Shown: positions 51,881-63,831 of the stretch, piece after piece
How positions within the stretch are numbered: position 1 is the stretch's first letter
Layout of the letters: every line of letters starts with the position of its first letter
Source: Rhabditoides inermis
Taxonomy: Eukaryota; Nematoda; Chromadorea; Rhabditida; Rhabditidae
Reading direction: 5' to 3'
Assembly (NCBI GenBank): GCA_963966185.1
Contig: CAWZYM010000327.1
Coordinates: forward strand, 62,001-126,000
Length of the DNA stretch: 64,000 nucleotides
The notes under the pieces: model-generated
The model's input: only the letters and a program-made list of their open reading frames with translations
What the model was told of the DNA's origin: nothing
Database searches by the model: none
Made by a program: the position numbers and the translations under genes

Positions 51881-53029
51881 TTGGACATGAAGGACGTCGG
51901 GGAGGCGGACGGAGGCAAGAGGGCGGATGGTCGGCGATTCAAGAAGGAGTTGACTCAGGCGATGAAAAGGACGCGAGCCAAGAACCTGTGTGAGTTAGCG
52001 CTAATGGCGGAAGCAGCTCTGGGTGGAGGGTCTGACGGCGACAAGAACATGAAGTTCGCAGTGCTAAAAGGGGATAAGGACGGAACACACAAGATTGGCG
52101 TGAGAGCCTGGACTGCAGCATACGACATGCTGGCCACGCTGGATCTGGACGTGATGGCGGCTATGATCAAGAGACTCGGAGACAATGTGAGCTTCAAATG
52201 GAAAGGTGGAAATGGAGGAACATCGGCAAGCACCGGAGTCAACGTCGTACTACAAGTGATGCGGGATAACGGAGAGAAGAGGGATAGCGAAGCGACGATA
52301 GTGACGTTCAGAGGGAGAATGAGTCACCTAGGACGAGTGTTGGACCATCAGGTCAAAGCGGAGGGATATGATGCGCTGGAGACGTGGGCCAGGGAGAAGA
52401 ACGCAACCACGGCGTTGTTGATTCTACCGGCGTGCGCGGGAGACTGGCGGAAGAAAGCAGGAGAGGGGAAGACAATCTCGGCCGGCAGGAGGATCATTGT
52501 GGCGGCACCGCCGATGAATGCGAAGGAGATGGAGAGCGAGGATATCTGGACGGAGTGGAGGTCCGTTAAGGACTGGCTGATGACCCAAGAAGGAGTGGAG
52601 GTCAGATGGCAGGTGATGAACACAGCGTATCTGCGTGCTGTCAAGTGCCCGACCGGAGGATTCGGGCCCTGCACTAAGGAGTCGAAGAAATTTCCGACGA
52701 GGGAAGAGCTACGCCATTACGCCCGACTGCTCAAGGACTGGGTGGCTGACGATGTGAAGCTCAAGCTGAAGAAGAAGAAGGAGCGCAAAGAGGAGGGACC
52801 ACCAGAGAGGAAGAGGCGGAGCGACGGAGGGATCGCCAGAGGAGGACGCGGAGGAGGCGGACACCGGGGACGCGGAGCGGGCAGCGAGTGGGACACGGTG
52901 GCGGTTTTAGAGGTGAAGAACGAGGAAGACAGTTCAGAGGATTCAGCGACCGAGGAGACGACTGGGGAGAGACCCGGAACCGCGGCAGCAGCACCGGCGG
53001 ACAGGAGAGGGAGAGGTTTTAGAGCATGA
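51881..53029 (+). CDS. Unrecognised 382-residue protein joined to the retroelement remnant
   Basis: Intact from ATG 51881 to TGA 53027-53029, and in frame with the integrase remnant upstream after that remnant's last stop. Residues 1-60 are charged. A central part (about 75-290) has mixed hydrophobic and polar composition with the look of a folded domain (VKCPTGGFGPCTKESKKF near residue 260). The C-terminus is Lys/Glu-rich, then has an RGG-type segment (RGGRGGGGHRGRG, about residues 325-338) and an acidic Ser/Glu tail. An RGG region often binds RNA or DNA, so a Gag-like or other element-encoded nucleic-acid-binding protein is possible; this is inference. G+A-rich codon use matches the neighbouring pol, suggesting it belongs to the same or a related element. 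Confidence 0.55.
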   Translation: MDMKDVGEADGGKRADGRRFKKELTQAMKRTRAKNLCELALMAEAALGGGSDGDKNMKFAVLKGDKDGTHKIGVRAWTAAYDMLATLDLDVMAAMIKRLGDNVSFKWKGGNGGTSASTGVNVVLQVMRDNGEKRDSEATIVTFRGRMSHLGRVLDHQVKAEGYDALETWAREKNATTALLILPACAGDWRKKAGEGKTISAGRRIIVAAPPMNAKEMESEDIWTEWRSVKDWLMTQEGVEVRWQVMNTAYLRAVKCPTGGFGPCTKESKKFPTREELRHYARLLKDWVADDVKLKLKKKKERKEEGPPERKRRSDGGIARGGRGGGGHRGRGAGSEWDTVAVLEVKNEEDSSEDSATEETTGERPGTAAAAPADRRGRGFRA

Positions 53030-53830
53030 GGGCATGCTGCCAGAGGAGAAGGGAAATGTGAATAATAATGTTGTCCCAGTTTATACCAGTTTAGAATTTG
53101 TATGACCCGTTGAAAATTTGTAAGACTACGGTCGGTCTCTAGTATGTTCTAATTGTTGTTGTTTTGTAACCAGTGTTGTGTCTGGGTCGAGTCGCGTGCT
53201 AGTGATTTTCGTGTGTTTTCTTTTTTGGCGTATAGCTAGAGATAGCCGGTTGTGGTATAGACCGTGTTAGGGTCGTGATACCGTTTGCTTTTCCGTTGTT
53301 GAGTTTTGTCGTTGAGTTTTCGATTAATTGATATATAAACTTTGTATACTATTCGTGTTTTTGTTTTGCTGTTACTCTTCGCAAGTTTAATTCCGATTGT
53401 GTTCCCGGTGGATACTTGAAACTATTGATTGATTGTTGGGTGTACCTGTGCGCGGACGGCCAGGTACACGGAGGGTGACAATTAGTGTGACGTGGACGGT
53501 CACACTATTTATTGGTGGAACGGAAGTCGACTGTTGAGGAACAACAGCGCGAGAACCTGAGTGGTCAGCTCAGTGAATATTGATTGGTGGGACGGAAACT
53601 GACTGTTGAGGAACAACAGCGTGAGAACTGAGTGGACAGCTTAGTGGATATTGATTGGTGGCATAAGGAATTTCGTTATAATAGGATTATATCGGTGGGA
53701 GAATCGGAGGATTTTCTAGCGACTTCGGAGGCTTAGTGGAAGCAAGAAGTTACACACCGTCTTTGCCTGCGCGGTAGCGTCGATCAGCTTGTTCTTGTAC
53801 CTCGTTAGCACGCCGTTATCACTCGGCCTG
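53030..53830. other. Non-coding region after the 382-codon frame
   Basis: It may contain element 3' sequence. A TATA-like GATATATAAA lies near 53328. A 72-bp imperfect tandem duplication occupies 53511-53653. No reading frame is supported. Confidence 0.4.
53511..53661. repeat. 72-bp tandem duplication
   Basis: Units starting ATTGGTGG at 53511 and 53583, with the start of a third at 53654. The two full units differ at a few positions. Confidence 0.9.
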
Positions 53831-55132
53831 ACACAATCATTAATCATGTTTTGCAGGAGTGGCAAGCGACGACGGGTGGCAAGCGGATGCGGGGATCTAT
53901 AGAGCGGAGAGCGACCGTGTGAGGTGTGTGGCGATTGAATTATGTTTTCGAAAAATCAATCAATAACGATAGAGCAGTGTTAAGTGGTCTAGCGGGATGA
54001 CGTAATATGGAACCGTATGGTAGCGGTAGAAACAGCAATTAGTGATAACCGTGTGGTGGGGGTTTTAGCAGGTAATAGCAATATGTATTATCAGGAATAA
54101 TTCGGGCTGACCTGGGTTTTTTCACCTAGACCGATGCACCATAAAGTGACCTGACAGCGGCGGAATCAAGTACTAATCTATTGTGTAGATCAGTATAATC
54201 AATGCGATGTGACAGCAATAAAAGGCAACCAAATGGTAGCACAAATTATGTATTTACGTAGGCAACAAACAAACAATACAAACAATAGTCTACAGACAAC
54301 GAGCGGAGTCGCGGTCAATATACTGAGAACACTAGGGAAACCTGGGAAACCTGGACACTGGTGGGCACTGGGAACGGCTGCCACTGGGGAACTAAGAAAC
54401 CTGACGACCTACTGGGGGAAAACCTGGAACTGGAATGGCGTAGAATCCTCGGTGACCAAATCTTCTTCCAGGACACAATCATTAATCATGTTTTGCAGGA
54501 GTGGCAAGCGACGACGGGTGGCAAGCGGATGCGGGGATCTATAGAGCGGAGAGCGACCGTGTGAGGTGTGTGGCGATTGAATTATGTTTTCGAAAAATCA
54601 ATCAATAACGATAGAGCAGTGTTAAGTGGTCTAGCGGGATGACGTAATATGGAACCGTATGGTAGCGGTAGAAACAGCAATTAGTGATAACCGTGTGGTG
54701 GGGGTTTTAGCAGGTAATAGCAATATGTATTATCAGAATAATTCGGGCTGACCTGGGTTTTTCACCTAGACCGATGCACCATAAAGTGACCTGACAGCGG
54801 CGGAATCAAGTACTAATCTATTGTGTAGATCAGTATAATCAATGCGATGTGACAGCAATAAAAGGCAACCAAATGGTAGCACAAATTATGTATTTACGTA
54901 GGCAACAAACAAACAATACAAACAATAGTCTACAGTACAACATTACGAACACAAAAAGACAACGAGCGGAGTCGCGGTCAATATACTGAGAACACTAGGG
55001 AAACCTGGGAAACCTGGACACTGGTGGGCACTGGGAACGGCTGCCACTGGGGAACTAAGAAACCTGACGACCTACTGGGGAAAACCTGGAACTGGAATGG
55101 CGTAGAATCCTCGGTGACCAATCTTCTTCCAG
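53831..55132. repeat. 642/660-bp direct tandem duplication
   Basis: Copy 1 is 53831-54472 and copy 2 is 54473-55132, nearly identical. Copy 2 has an extra piece of about 23 bases near 54935 and small indels. Short open frames inside are not conserved in a coding manner. Confidence 0.93.
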
Positions 55133-55408
55133 GGGCGGAGCTTCGCGTGGGCGGGGCCGAGATCTGCACGAGGTGCACGAGACCGCGCAGACAGTGCACA
55201 CGCGATGCGACGACAGAAGGGAAGACCGCCCGCGGCGTGCACCAGCAGTGTATTGTAGTGTGTTAGTTTCTCAGTTCGCTTTGCATTTGTTCGCGATAAA
55301 TATAGTTCTTATAATTGCATTATGATCCTGTTTGTCTTGGCTGTTATATGATAGATACGATAGTAGTTGTAGCCAAGTCGTGACTGCATCAATGTGCGGT
55401 CGCGACAC
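55133..55408. other. Spacer between the tandem duplication and the tRNA-like satellite
   Basis: No feature recognised. Confidence 0.4.
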
Positions 55409-55520
55409 TACGAGAGTGAGAGAAAGGCAGTGTGCTTTCGACTGTCGACAACATGAAAACTGCTTTAACCAATCGGTACTCGAAACAGATCGTCATGAAT
55501 GTGAGTTTTGCAAAAAAAAA

Positions 55521-55592
55521 TCTCTTGCGGGATTCGAACCCGGGTCGCTAACTCGAGACATCTACAATGCTATCCACTCGACCAGCATGTCA
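55521..55592 (-). ncRNA. tRNA-like module, copy 1
   Basis: Both boxes intact; nine-T run follows on the minus strand. Confidence 0.5.
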
Positions 55593-56016
55593 CATTGGTC
55601 CAATGACCATTGCGCGAAGATCCTCTTGCTCACTCGTTGTCTTCGCCTTTGCCATTAAAGACTAATTGAGTGTGAATGTACAATTCTTTTTCAAACAGCG
55701 TATGTCACGTACGGAGCATCATATACACTTCAAACGTTCAGAATACTTTTATGACACCTTGTTTGTTCCTGATTCATCTTAAACGGCAAATATGAGTAAT
55801 TGGAAATTATGTAATACTGAGCTGAAGATCGAAAAATTGGTGAGCGATTTGGTAGATGGAAGAGAGGCGAAAGACAGACAGCGGTTGTGGCTACGAGAGT
55901 GAGAGAAAAGGCAGTGTGCTTTCGACTGTCGACAATGTTGTTGAACACATGAATACTGCTTCAACCCATTTGATAATCAATACAGATCGTCTTGAATGTG
56001 ATTTTGCAAAAAAAAA

Positions 56017-56089
56017 TTTCTTGCGGGATTCGAACCCGGGTCGCTACCTCGAGACATCTACAATGCCATCCACTTGACCAGCATGTCAT
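56017..56089 (-). ncRNA. tRNA-like module, copy 2
   Basis: A box changed to TGGTCAAGTGG; GAGGTAGC between the boxes. Confidence 0.5.
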
Positions 56090-56510
56090 ATTGGTCAAAT
56101 GACCATTGCGCGAAGATCCTCTTGCTCACTCGTTGTCTTCGCCTTTGCCATTAAAGACTAATTGAGTATGAATGTACAGTTCTTTTTCAAACAGCGTATG
56201 TCACGTACGGAGCATCATATACACTTCAAACGTTCAGAATACTTTTATGACACCTTGTTCGTTCCTGATTCAACTCAAACGGCAAATATGAGTAATTGGA
56301 AATTCTGTAATACTGAGCTGAAGATCAAACAATTGGTGAGCGATTTGGTAGATGGAAGAGAGGCGAAAGACAGACAGCGGTTGTGGCTACGAGAGTGAGA
56401 GAAAGGCAGTGTGCTTTCGACTGTCGACAATGTTGTTGAACACATGAATACTGCTTCAACCATTCGATAATCAATACAGATCGTCTTGAATGTGATTTTG
56501 CAAAAAAAAA

Positions 56511-56582
56511 TCTCTTGCGGGATTCGAACCCGGGTCGCTACCTCGAGACATCTACAATGCCATCCACTCGACCAGCATGTCA
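56511..56582 (-). ncRNA. tRNA-like module, copy 3
   Basis: Boxes intact; shares the GAGGTAGC variant with copy 2. Confidence 0.5.
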
Positions 56583-57010
56583 TATTGGTCAAATGACCAT
56601 TGCGCGAAGAGCCTCTTGCTCACTCGTTGTTTTCGGGTTTGTCATTAAAGACTAATTGAGTGTGAATGCTACAGTTTTTTTTTCAAACAGCGTATGTCAC
56701 GTACGGAGCATCATATACACTTCAAACGTTCAGAATACTTTTATGACACCTTGTTCGTTTCTGATTCACCTCAAATGGCAGGTATGAGTAATTGGAAGTT
56801 CTGTAATACTGAGCTGAAGATCGAAAATTAGGTGGGCGATTTGGTAGAAGAAAGAGAGGCGGAAGACAGACAGAGGTTGTGGCTACGAGAGTGAGAGAAA
56901 GGCAGTGTGCTTTCGACTGTCGACAATGTTGTTGAATACATGAATACTGCTTAAACCAGTCGATACTCAATACATATCTTCATGAATGCAAGTTTTGCAA
57001 AAAAATAAAA

Positions 57011-57082
57011 TCTCTTGCGGGATTCGAACCCGGGTCGCTATCTCAAGACATCTAAAGAGCTATCCACTCGACCAGCATGTCA
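57011..57082 (-). ncRNA. tRNA-like module, copy 4
   Basis: Boxes intact; middle reads GCTCTTTAGATG; T-run broken by an A. Confidence 0.5.
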
Positions 57083-57394
57083 CATTGGGCCAATAAACAT
57101 TGCGCAAAGATCCTCTCGCTCACTCGTTGTCTTCGCCTCTGCCATTGAAGACTAATTGAGTGTGAAAGTTCTCTTTCAAACAGCGTATGTCACGTACGGA
57201 GCATCATATACACTTCAAACGTTCAGAATACTTTTATGACACCTTGTTCGTTCCTGATTCACCTCAAACGGCAGATATGAGTAATTGGAATATCTGTAAA
57301 ACTGAGCTGAAGATCGAAAAATAGGTGGGCGAATTGGTAGAAGAAAGAGAGGCGGAAGACAGACAGAGATTGTGGCTACGAGAGTGAGAGAAAG

Positions 57395-57508
57395 GCATTT
57401 TATATCAAATTTATATTAATTGTTAGAATTTTTATTTTGGTTTCAATTTGATCGCCATATCGATATTGATTATGTCGACTTTATGTTATTATTCCGTGCA
57501 CCTCTCCT
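57395..57508. mobile_element. Truncated TTAA miniature element in the satellite
   Basis: Only the right ~114 bases remain, ending CCGTGCACCTCTCCT. The left side is joined directly to monomer sequence, so a deletion removed the left end and part of the monomer. Confidence 0.8.
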
Positions 57509-57884
57509 TCAAAGACTAATTGAGTGTAAATGTACAACTCTTTTTCAAACAGCGGTATGTCACGTACGGAGCATCATATACCTTTCAAACCTTCAGAATA
57601 CTTTTATGACACCTTGTTCGTTCCTGATTCACCTCAAACGGCAGATATGAGTAATTGGAAAAGCTGTAATACTGAGCTGAAGATCGAAAAATAGGTGGGC
57701 GATTGGTAAAAGAGAGAGAGAGGCGGAAGACAGACATAGGTTGAGGCTACGAGAGTGAGAGAAAGGCAGTGTGCTTTCGACTGCCGACAATCTTGTTGAA
57801 TACATGAATCTTGAATACTGCTTCAATACTGCTTCAACCAACTCAAAACAGATCGTCATGAATGTGAGTTTTGCAAAAAAAAAA

Positions 57885-57956
57885 TCTTTTGCGGGATTCG
57901 AACCCGGGTCGCTAACTCGAGACATCTACAATGCTATCCACTCGACCAGCATGTCA
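57885..57956 (-). ncRNA. tRNA-like module, copy 5
   Basis: Boxes intact; 3' end reads GCAAAAGA; near-identical to copy 11. Confidence 0.5.
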
Positions 57957-58378
57957 CATTGGTCCAATGACCATTGCGCGAAGATCCTCTTTCTCACTCG
58001 TTGTCTTCGCCTTTGCCATTAAAGACTAATTGAGTGTGAATGTACAATTCTTTTTCAAACAGCGTATGTCACGTACGGAGCATCATATACACTTCAAACG
58101 TTCAGAATACTTTTAAACACCTTGTTCGTTCCTGATTCACCTCAAACGGCAGATATGAGTAATTGGAAAATCTGTAATACTGAGCTGAAGATCGAAAAAT
58201 AGGTGGGCGATTTGATAAAAGAGAGAGAGGCGGAAGACAGGCAGAGGTTGAGGCTACGAGAGTGAGAGAAAGGCAGTGTGCTTTCGACTGTCGACAATCT
58301 TGTTGAATACATGAATACTGCTTCAACCAATCGGTACTCAAAACAGATCGTCATGAATGTGAGTTTTGCAAAAAAAAA

Positions 58379-58450
58379 TCTCTTGCGGGATTCGAACCCG
58401 GGTCGCTAACTCGAGACATCTACAATGCTATTCACTCGACCAGCATGTCA
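58379..58450 (-). ncRNA. tRNA-like module, copy 6
   Basis: A box followed by AATAGC instead of ATAGC-type sequence; matches copy 12. Confidence 0.5.
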
Positions 58451-58516
58451 CATTGGTCCAATGACCATTGCGCGAAGATCCTCTTGCTCACTCGTTGTCT
58501 TCGCCTTTGCCATTAA

Positions 58517-58813
58517 AGGAGAGGAGCACGGAGTGATGAAATGAAATGACCAGCTGTTGTCACACGTGAGAAATGATGATACAGTTTGTCAGTAGTCCGG
58601 CGGGACCAATTTTGAAAACAAATTCCCATTGGAAACTCGTGCCAAGTTTGTACATCACCACGAAATACTGACGCTGTGCCTGATTTTCAAGATGCTATTT
58701 CATTTTATATCAAATTTATATTAATTGTTAGAATTTTTATTTTGGTTTCAATTTGATCTCCATATCGATATTGATTATGTCGACTTCATGTTATTATTCC
58801 GTGCACCTCTCCT
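58517..58813. mobile_element. TTAA miniature element, full copy A (297 bp)
   Basis: Flanked by TTAA at 58513-58516 and 58814-58817. Ends are AGGAGAGGAGCACGGA and TCCGTGCACCTCTCCT, inverted with one mismatch. Uninterrupted monomers read CCATTAAAGACTAATTG across the site, confirming the TTAA duplication. No coding capacity. Confidence 0.88.
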
Positions 58814-59178
58814 TTAAAGACTAATTGAGTGTAAATGTACAACTCTTTTTCAAACAGCGGTATGTCACGTACGGAGCATCATATACCTTTCAAACCTTCA
58901 GAATACTTTTATGACACCTTGTTCGTTCCTGATTCACCTCAAACGGCAGATATGAGTAATTGGAAAAGCTGTAATACTGAGCTGAAGATCGAAAAATAGG
59001 TGGGCGATTTGGTAAAAGAGAGAGAGAGGCGGAAGACAGACATAGGTTGAGGCTACGAGAGTGAGAGAAAGGCAGTGTGCTTTCGACTGCCGACAATCTT
59101 GTTGAATACATGAATACTGCTTCAACCAATCGGTACTCAAAACAGATCGTCATGAATGTGAGTTTTGCTAAAAAAAAA

Positions 59179-59250
59179 TCTCTTGCGGGATTCGAACCCG
59201 GGTCGCTAACTCGAGACATCTACAATGCTATCCACTCGACCAGCATGTCA
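59179..59250 (-). ncRNA. tRNA-like module, copy 7
   Basis: Boxes intact; matches copy 13. Confidence 0.5.
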
Positions 59251-59677
59251 CATTGGTCCAATGACCATTGCGCGAAGATCCTCTTGCTCACTCGTTGTCT
59301 TCGCCTTTGCCATTAAAGACTAATTGAGTGTGAATGTACATGTCTTTTTCAAACAGCGTATGTCACGTACGGAGCATCATATACACTTCAAACGTTCAGA
59401 ATACTTTTATGTCACCTTGTTCGTTCCTGATTAACCTCAAACGGCAGATGTGAGTAATTGGAAATTCTGTAATACTAAGCTGAAGATCGAAAAATAGGTG
59501 GGCGATTTGGTGAAAGAGAGAGAGAGGCGGAAGACAGACAGAGGTTGTGGCTACGAGAGTGAGAGAAAGGCAGTGTGCTTTCGACTGTCGACAATGTTGT
59601 TGAATACATGAATACTGCTTAAACCAGTCGATACTCGAAACATATCTTCATGAATGCAAGTTTTGCAAAAAGTAAAA

Positions 59678-59749
59678 TCTCTTGCGGGATTCGAACCCGG
59701 GTCGCTATCTCAAGACATCTAAAGAGCTATCCACTCGACCAGCATGTCA
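59678..59749 (-). ncRNA. tRNA-like module, copy 8
   Basis: Same subtype as copies 4 and 15, with an interrupted T-run. Confidence 0.5.
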
Positions 59750-60166
59750 CATTGGGCCAATGAACATTGCGCAAAGATCCTCTCGCTCACTCGTTGTCTT
59801 CGCCTTTGCCATTGAAGACTAATTGAGTGTGAAAGTTCTCTTTCAAACAGCGTATGTCACGTACGGAGCATCATATACACTTCAAACGTTCAGAATACTT
59901 TTATGACACCTTGTTCGTTCCTGATTCACCTCAAACGGCAGATATGAGTAATTGGAAATTCTGTAAAACTGAGCTGAAGATCGAAAAATAGGTGGGCGAA
60001 TTGGTAGAAGAAAGAGAGGCGGAAGACAGACAGAGATTGTGGCTACGAGAGTGAGAGAAAGGCAGTGTGCTTTCGACTGTCGACAATGTTGTTGAACACA
60101 TGAATACTGCTTCAACCAATCGATAATCAATACGAATCGTCATGAATGTGAGTTTTGCAAAAAAAA

Positions 60167-60236
60167 TCTTGCAGGATCCGAACCCGGGTCGCTACCTCGA
60201 GACATCTACAATGCTATCCACTCGACCAGCATGTCA
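60167..60236 (-). ncRNA. tRNA-like module, copy 9
   Basis: B box altered to GGTTCGGATCC; slightly shorter 3' end. Confidence 0.45.
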
Positions 60237-60666
60237 CGTTGGTCCAATGACCATCGCGCGAAGGCTTTCTCGCTCACTCGTTGTCTTCGCCTTTGCCATT
60301 GAAGACTAATCGAGTGTGAAGTGAATGTACAGTTCTTTTTCAAACAGCGATATGTCACGTACGGAGCATCATATACACTTCAAACGTTCAGAATACTTTT
60401 ATGACACCTTGTTCGTTTCTGATTCACCTCAAACGGCAGATATGAATAATTGGAAATTCTGTAATACTGAGCTGAAGATCGAAAAATAGGTGAGCGATTT
60501 GGTAGATGGAAGAGAGGCGGAAGACAGACAGCGGTTGGTGGCTACGAGAGTGAGAGAAAGGCAGTGTGCTTTCGACCGTCGACAATGTTGTTGAACACAT
60601 GAATACTGCTTCAACCATTCGATAATCAATACAGATCGTCTTGAATGTGATTTTGCAAAAAAAAAA

Positions 60667-60737
60667 CTCTTGCGGGATTCGAACCCGGGTCGCTAACTCG
60701 AGACATCTACAATGCTATCCACTCGACCAGCATGTCA
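60667..60737 (-). ncRNA. tRNA-like module, copy 10
   Basis: Boxes intact; lies just before the second full miniature element. Confidence 0.5.
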
Positions 60738-60803
60738 CATTGGTCCAATGACCATTGCGCGAAGATCCTCTTGCTCACTCGTTGTCTTCGCCTTTGCCAT
60801 TAA

Positions 60804-61102
60804 AGGAGAGGAGCACGGAGTGATGAAATGAAATGACCAGCTGTTGTCACACGTGAGAAATGATGATACAGTTTGTCAGTAGTCCGTGGCGAGACCAATT
60901 TTGAAAACAAATTCCCATTGGAAACTCGTGCCAAGTTTGTACATCACCACGAAATACTGACGCTGTGCCTGATTTTCAAGATGCTATTTCATTTTATATC
61001 AAATTTATATTAATTGTTAGAATTTTTATTTTGGTTTCAATTTGATCGCCATATCGATATTGATTATGTCGACTTTATGTTATTATTCCGTGCACCTCTC
61101 CT
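60804..61102. mobile_element. TTAA miniature element, full copy B (299 bp)
   Basis: Left TTAA at 60800-60803; the right copy has mutated to TCAA. It shares the internal base differences of the truncated copy at 57395-57508. Confidence 0.86.
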
Positions 61103-61472
61103 TCAAAGACTAATTGAGTGTAAATGTACAACTCTTTTTCAAACAGCGGTATGTCACGTACGGAGCATCATATACCTTTCAAACCTTCAGAATACTTTTA
61201 TGACACCTTGTTCGTTCCTGATTCACCTCAAACGGCAGATATGAGTAATTGGAAAAGCTGTAATACTGAGCTGAAGATCGAAAAATAGGTGGGCGATTTG
61301 GTAAAAGAGAGAGAGAGGCGGAAGACAGACATAGGTTGAGGCTACGAGAGTGAGAGAAAGGCAGTGTGCTTTCGACTGCCGACAATCTTGTTGAATACAT
61401 GAATATGAATACTGCTTCAACCAATCGGGACTCAAAACAGATCGTCATGAATGTGAGTTTTGCAAAAAAAAA

Positions 61473-61544
61473 TCTTTTGCGGGATTCGAACCCGGGTCGC
61501 TAACTCGAGACATCTACAATGCTATCCACTCGACCAGCATGTCA
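61473..61544 (-). ncRNA. tRNA-like module, copy 11
   Basis: Counterpart of copy 5, 3588 bases away. Confidence 0.5.
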
Positions 61545-61966
61545 CATTGGTCCAATGACCATTGCGCGAAGATCCTCTTTCTCACTCGTTGTCTTCGCCT
61601 TTGCCATTAAAGACTAATTGAGTGTGAATGTACAATTCTTTTTCAAACAGCGTATGTCACGTACGGAGCATCATATACACTTCAAACGTTCAGAATACTT
61701 TTAAACACCTTGTTCGTTCCTGATTCACCTCAAACGGCAGATATGAGTAATTGGAAAATCTGTAATACTGAGCTGAAGATCGAAAAATAGGTGGGCGATT
61801 TGATAAAAGAGAGAGAGGCGGAAGACAGGCAGAGGTAGAGGCTACGAGAGTGAGAGAAAGGCAGTGTGCTTTCGACTGTCGACAATCTTGTTGAATACAT
61901 GAATACTGCTTCAACCAATCGGTACTCAAAACAGATCGTCATGAATGTGAGTTTTGCAAAAAAAAA

Positions 61967-62038
61967 TCTCTTGCGGGATTCGAACCCGGGTCGCTAACTC
62001 GAGACATCTACAATGCTATTCACTCGACCAGCATGTCA
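61967..62038 (-). ncRNA. tRNA-like module, copy 12
   Basis: Counterpart of copy 6, 3588 bases away. Confidence 0.5.
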
Positions 62039-62104
62039 CATTGGTCCAATGACCATTGCGCGAAGATCCTCTTGCTCACTCGTTGTCTTCGCCTTTGCCA
62101 TTAA

Positions 62105-62401
62105 AGGAGAGGAGCACGGAGTGATGAAATGAAATGACCAGCTGTTGTCACACGTGAGAAATGATGATACAGTTTGACAGTAGTCCGGCGGGACCAATTT
62201 CGAAAACAAATTCCCATTGGAAACTCGTGCCAAGTTTGTACATCACCACGAAATACTGACGCTGTGCCTGATTTTCAAGATGCTATTTCATTTTATATCA
62301 AATTTATATTAATTGTTAGAATTTTTATTTTGGTTTCAATTTGATCTCCATATCGATATTGATTATGTCGACTTCATGTTATTATTCCGTGCACCTCTCC
62401 T
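62105..62401. mobile_element. TTAA miniature element, full copy C (297 bp)
   Basis: TTAA on both sides (62101-62104, 62402-62405). It lies 3588 bases from copy A and is nearly identical, so it arose by array duplication and not by new transposition. Confidence 0.87.
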
Positions 62402-62766
62402 TTAAAGACTAATTGAGTGTAAATGTACAACTCTTTTTCAAACAGCGGTATGTCACGTACGGAGCATCATATACCTTTCAAACCTTCAGAATACTTTTAT
62501 GACACCTTGTTCGTTCCTGATTCACCTCAAACGGCAGATATGAGTAATTGGAAAAGCTGTAATACTGAGCTGAAGATCGAAAAATAGGTGGGCGATTTGG
62601 TAAAAGAGAGAGAGAGGCGGAAGACAGACATAGGTTGAGGCTACGAGAGTGAGAGAAAGGCAGTGTGCTTTCGACTGCCGACAATCTTGTTGAATACATG
62701 AATACTGCTTCAACCAATCGGTACTCAAAACAGATCGTCATGAATGTGAGTTTTGCTAAAAAAAAA

Positions 62767-62838
62767 TCTCTTGCGGGATTCGAACCCGGGTCGCTAACTC
62801 GAGACATCTACAATGCTATCCACTCGACCAGCATGTCA
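62767..62838 (-). ncRNA. tRNA-like module, copy 13
   Basis: Counterpart of copy 7, 3588 bases away. Confidence 0.5.
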
Positions 62839-63260
62839 CATTGGTCCAATGACCATTGCGCGAAGATCCTCTTGCTCACTCGTTGTCTTCGCCTTTGCCA
62901 TTAAAGACTAATTGAGTGTGAATGTACATGTCTTTTTCAAACAGCGTATGTCACGTACGGAGCATCATATACACTTCAAACGTTCAGAATACTTTTATGT
63001 CACCTTGTTCGTTCCTGATTAACCTCAAACGGCAGATATGAGTAATTGGAAATTCTGTAAAATTGAGCTGAAGATCGAAAAATAGGTGGGCGAATTGGTA
63101 GAAGAAAGAGAGGCGGAAGACAGACAGAGATTGTGGCTACGAGAGTGAGAGAAAGGCAGTGTGCTTTCGACTGTCGACAATGTTGTTGAATACATGAATA
63201 CTGCTTCAACCAATCGGTACTCAAAACAGATCGTCATGAATGTGAGTTTTGCAAAAAAAA

Positions 63261-63332
63261 TCTCTTGCGGGATTCGAACCCGGGTCGCTAAATCGAGACA
63301 TCTACAATGCTATCCACTCGACCAGCATGTCA
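63261..63332 (-). ncRNA. tRNA-like module, copy 14
   Basis: Boxes intact; eight-T run; belongs to an extra monomer absent from the first higher-order copy. Confidence 0.5.
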
Positions 63333-63759
63333 CGTTGGTCCAATGACCATTGCGCGAAGATCCTCTTGCTCACTCGTTGTCTTCGCCTTTGCCATTGAAG
63401 ACTGATTGAGTGTGAATGTACATGTCTTTTTCAAACAGCGTATGTCACGTACGGAGCATCATATACACTTCAAACGTTCAGAATACTTTTATGACACCTT
63501 GTTCGTTCCTGATTCACCTCAAACGGCAGATATGAGTAATTGGAAATTCTGTAATACTAAGCTGAAGATCGAAAAATAGGTGGGCGATTTGGTGAAAGAG
63601 AGAGAGAGGCGGAAGACAGACAGAGGTTGTGGCTACGAGAGTGAGAGAAAGGCAGTGTGCTTTCGACTGTCGACAATGTTGTTGAATACATGAATACTGC
63701 TTAAACCAGTCGATACTCGAAACATATCTTCATGAATGCAAGTTTTGCAAAAAGTAAAA

Positions 63760-63831
63760 TCTCTTGCGGGATTCGAACCCGGGTCGCTATCTCAAGACAT
63801 CTAAAGAGCTATTCACTCGACCAGCATGTCA
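63760..63831 (-). ncRNA. tRNA-like module, copy 15
   Basis: Same subtype as copy 8; the array continues past the window. Confidence 0.5.

Larger units (their letters stand above)
57395..63030. repeat. 3588-bp higher-order repeat in the satellite
   Basis: About 57395-59440 is repeated nearly base for base at about 60985-63030, covering three monomers and the miniature element between them. Just past the duplicated part the second copy has an extra monomer. Confidence 0.88.

Noticed and set aside
55521..63831. Functional tRNA genes
   Set aside because: The A and B boxes are good, but no acceptor stem forms and the anticodon stem does not pair, so they are called tRNA-like only.
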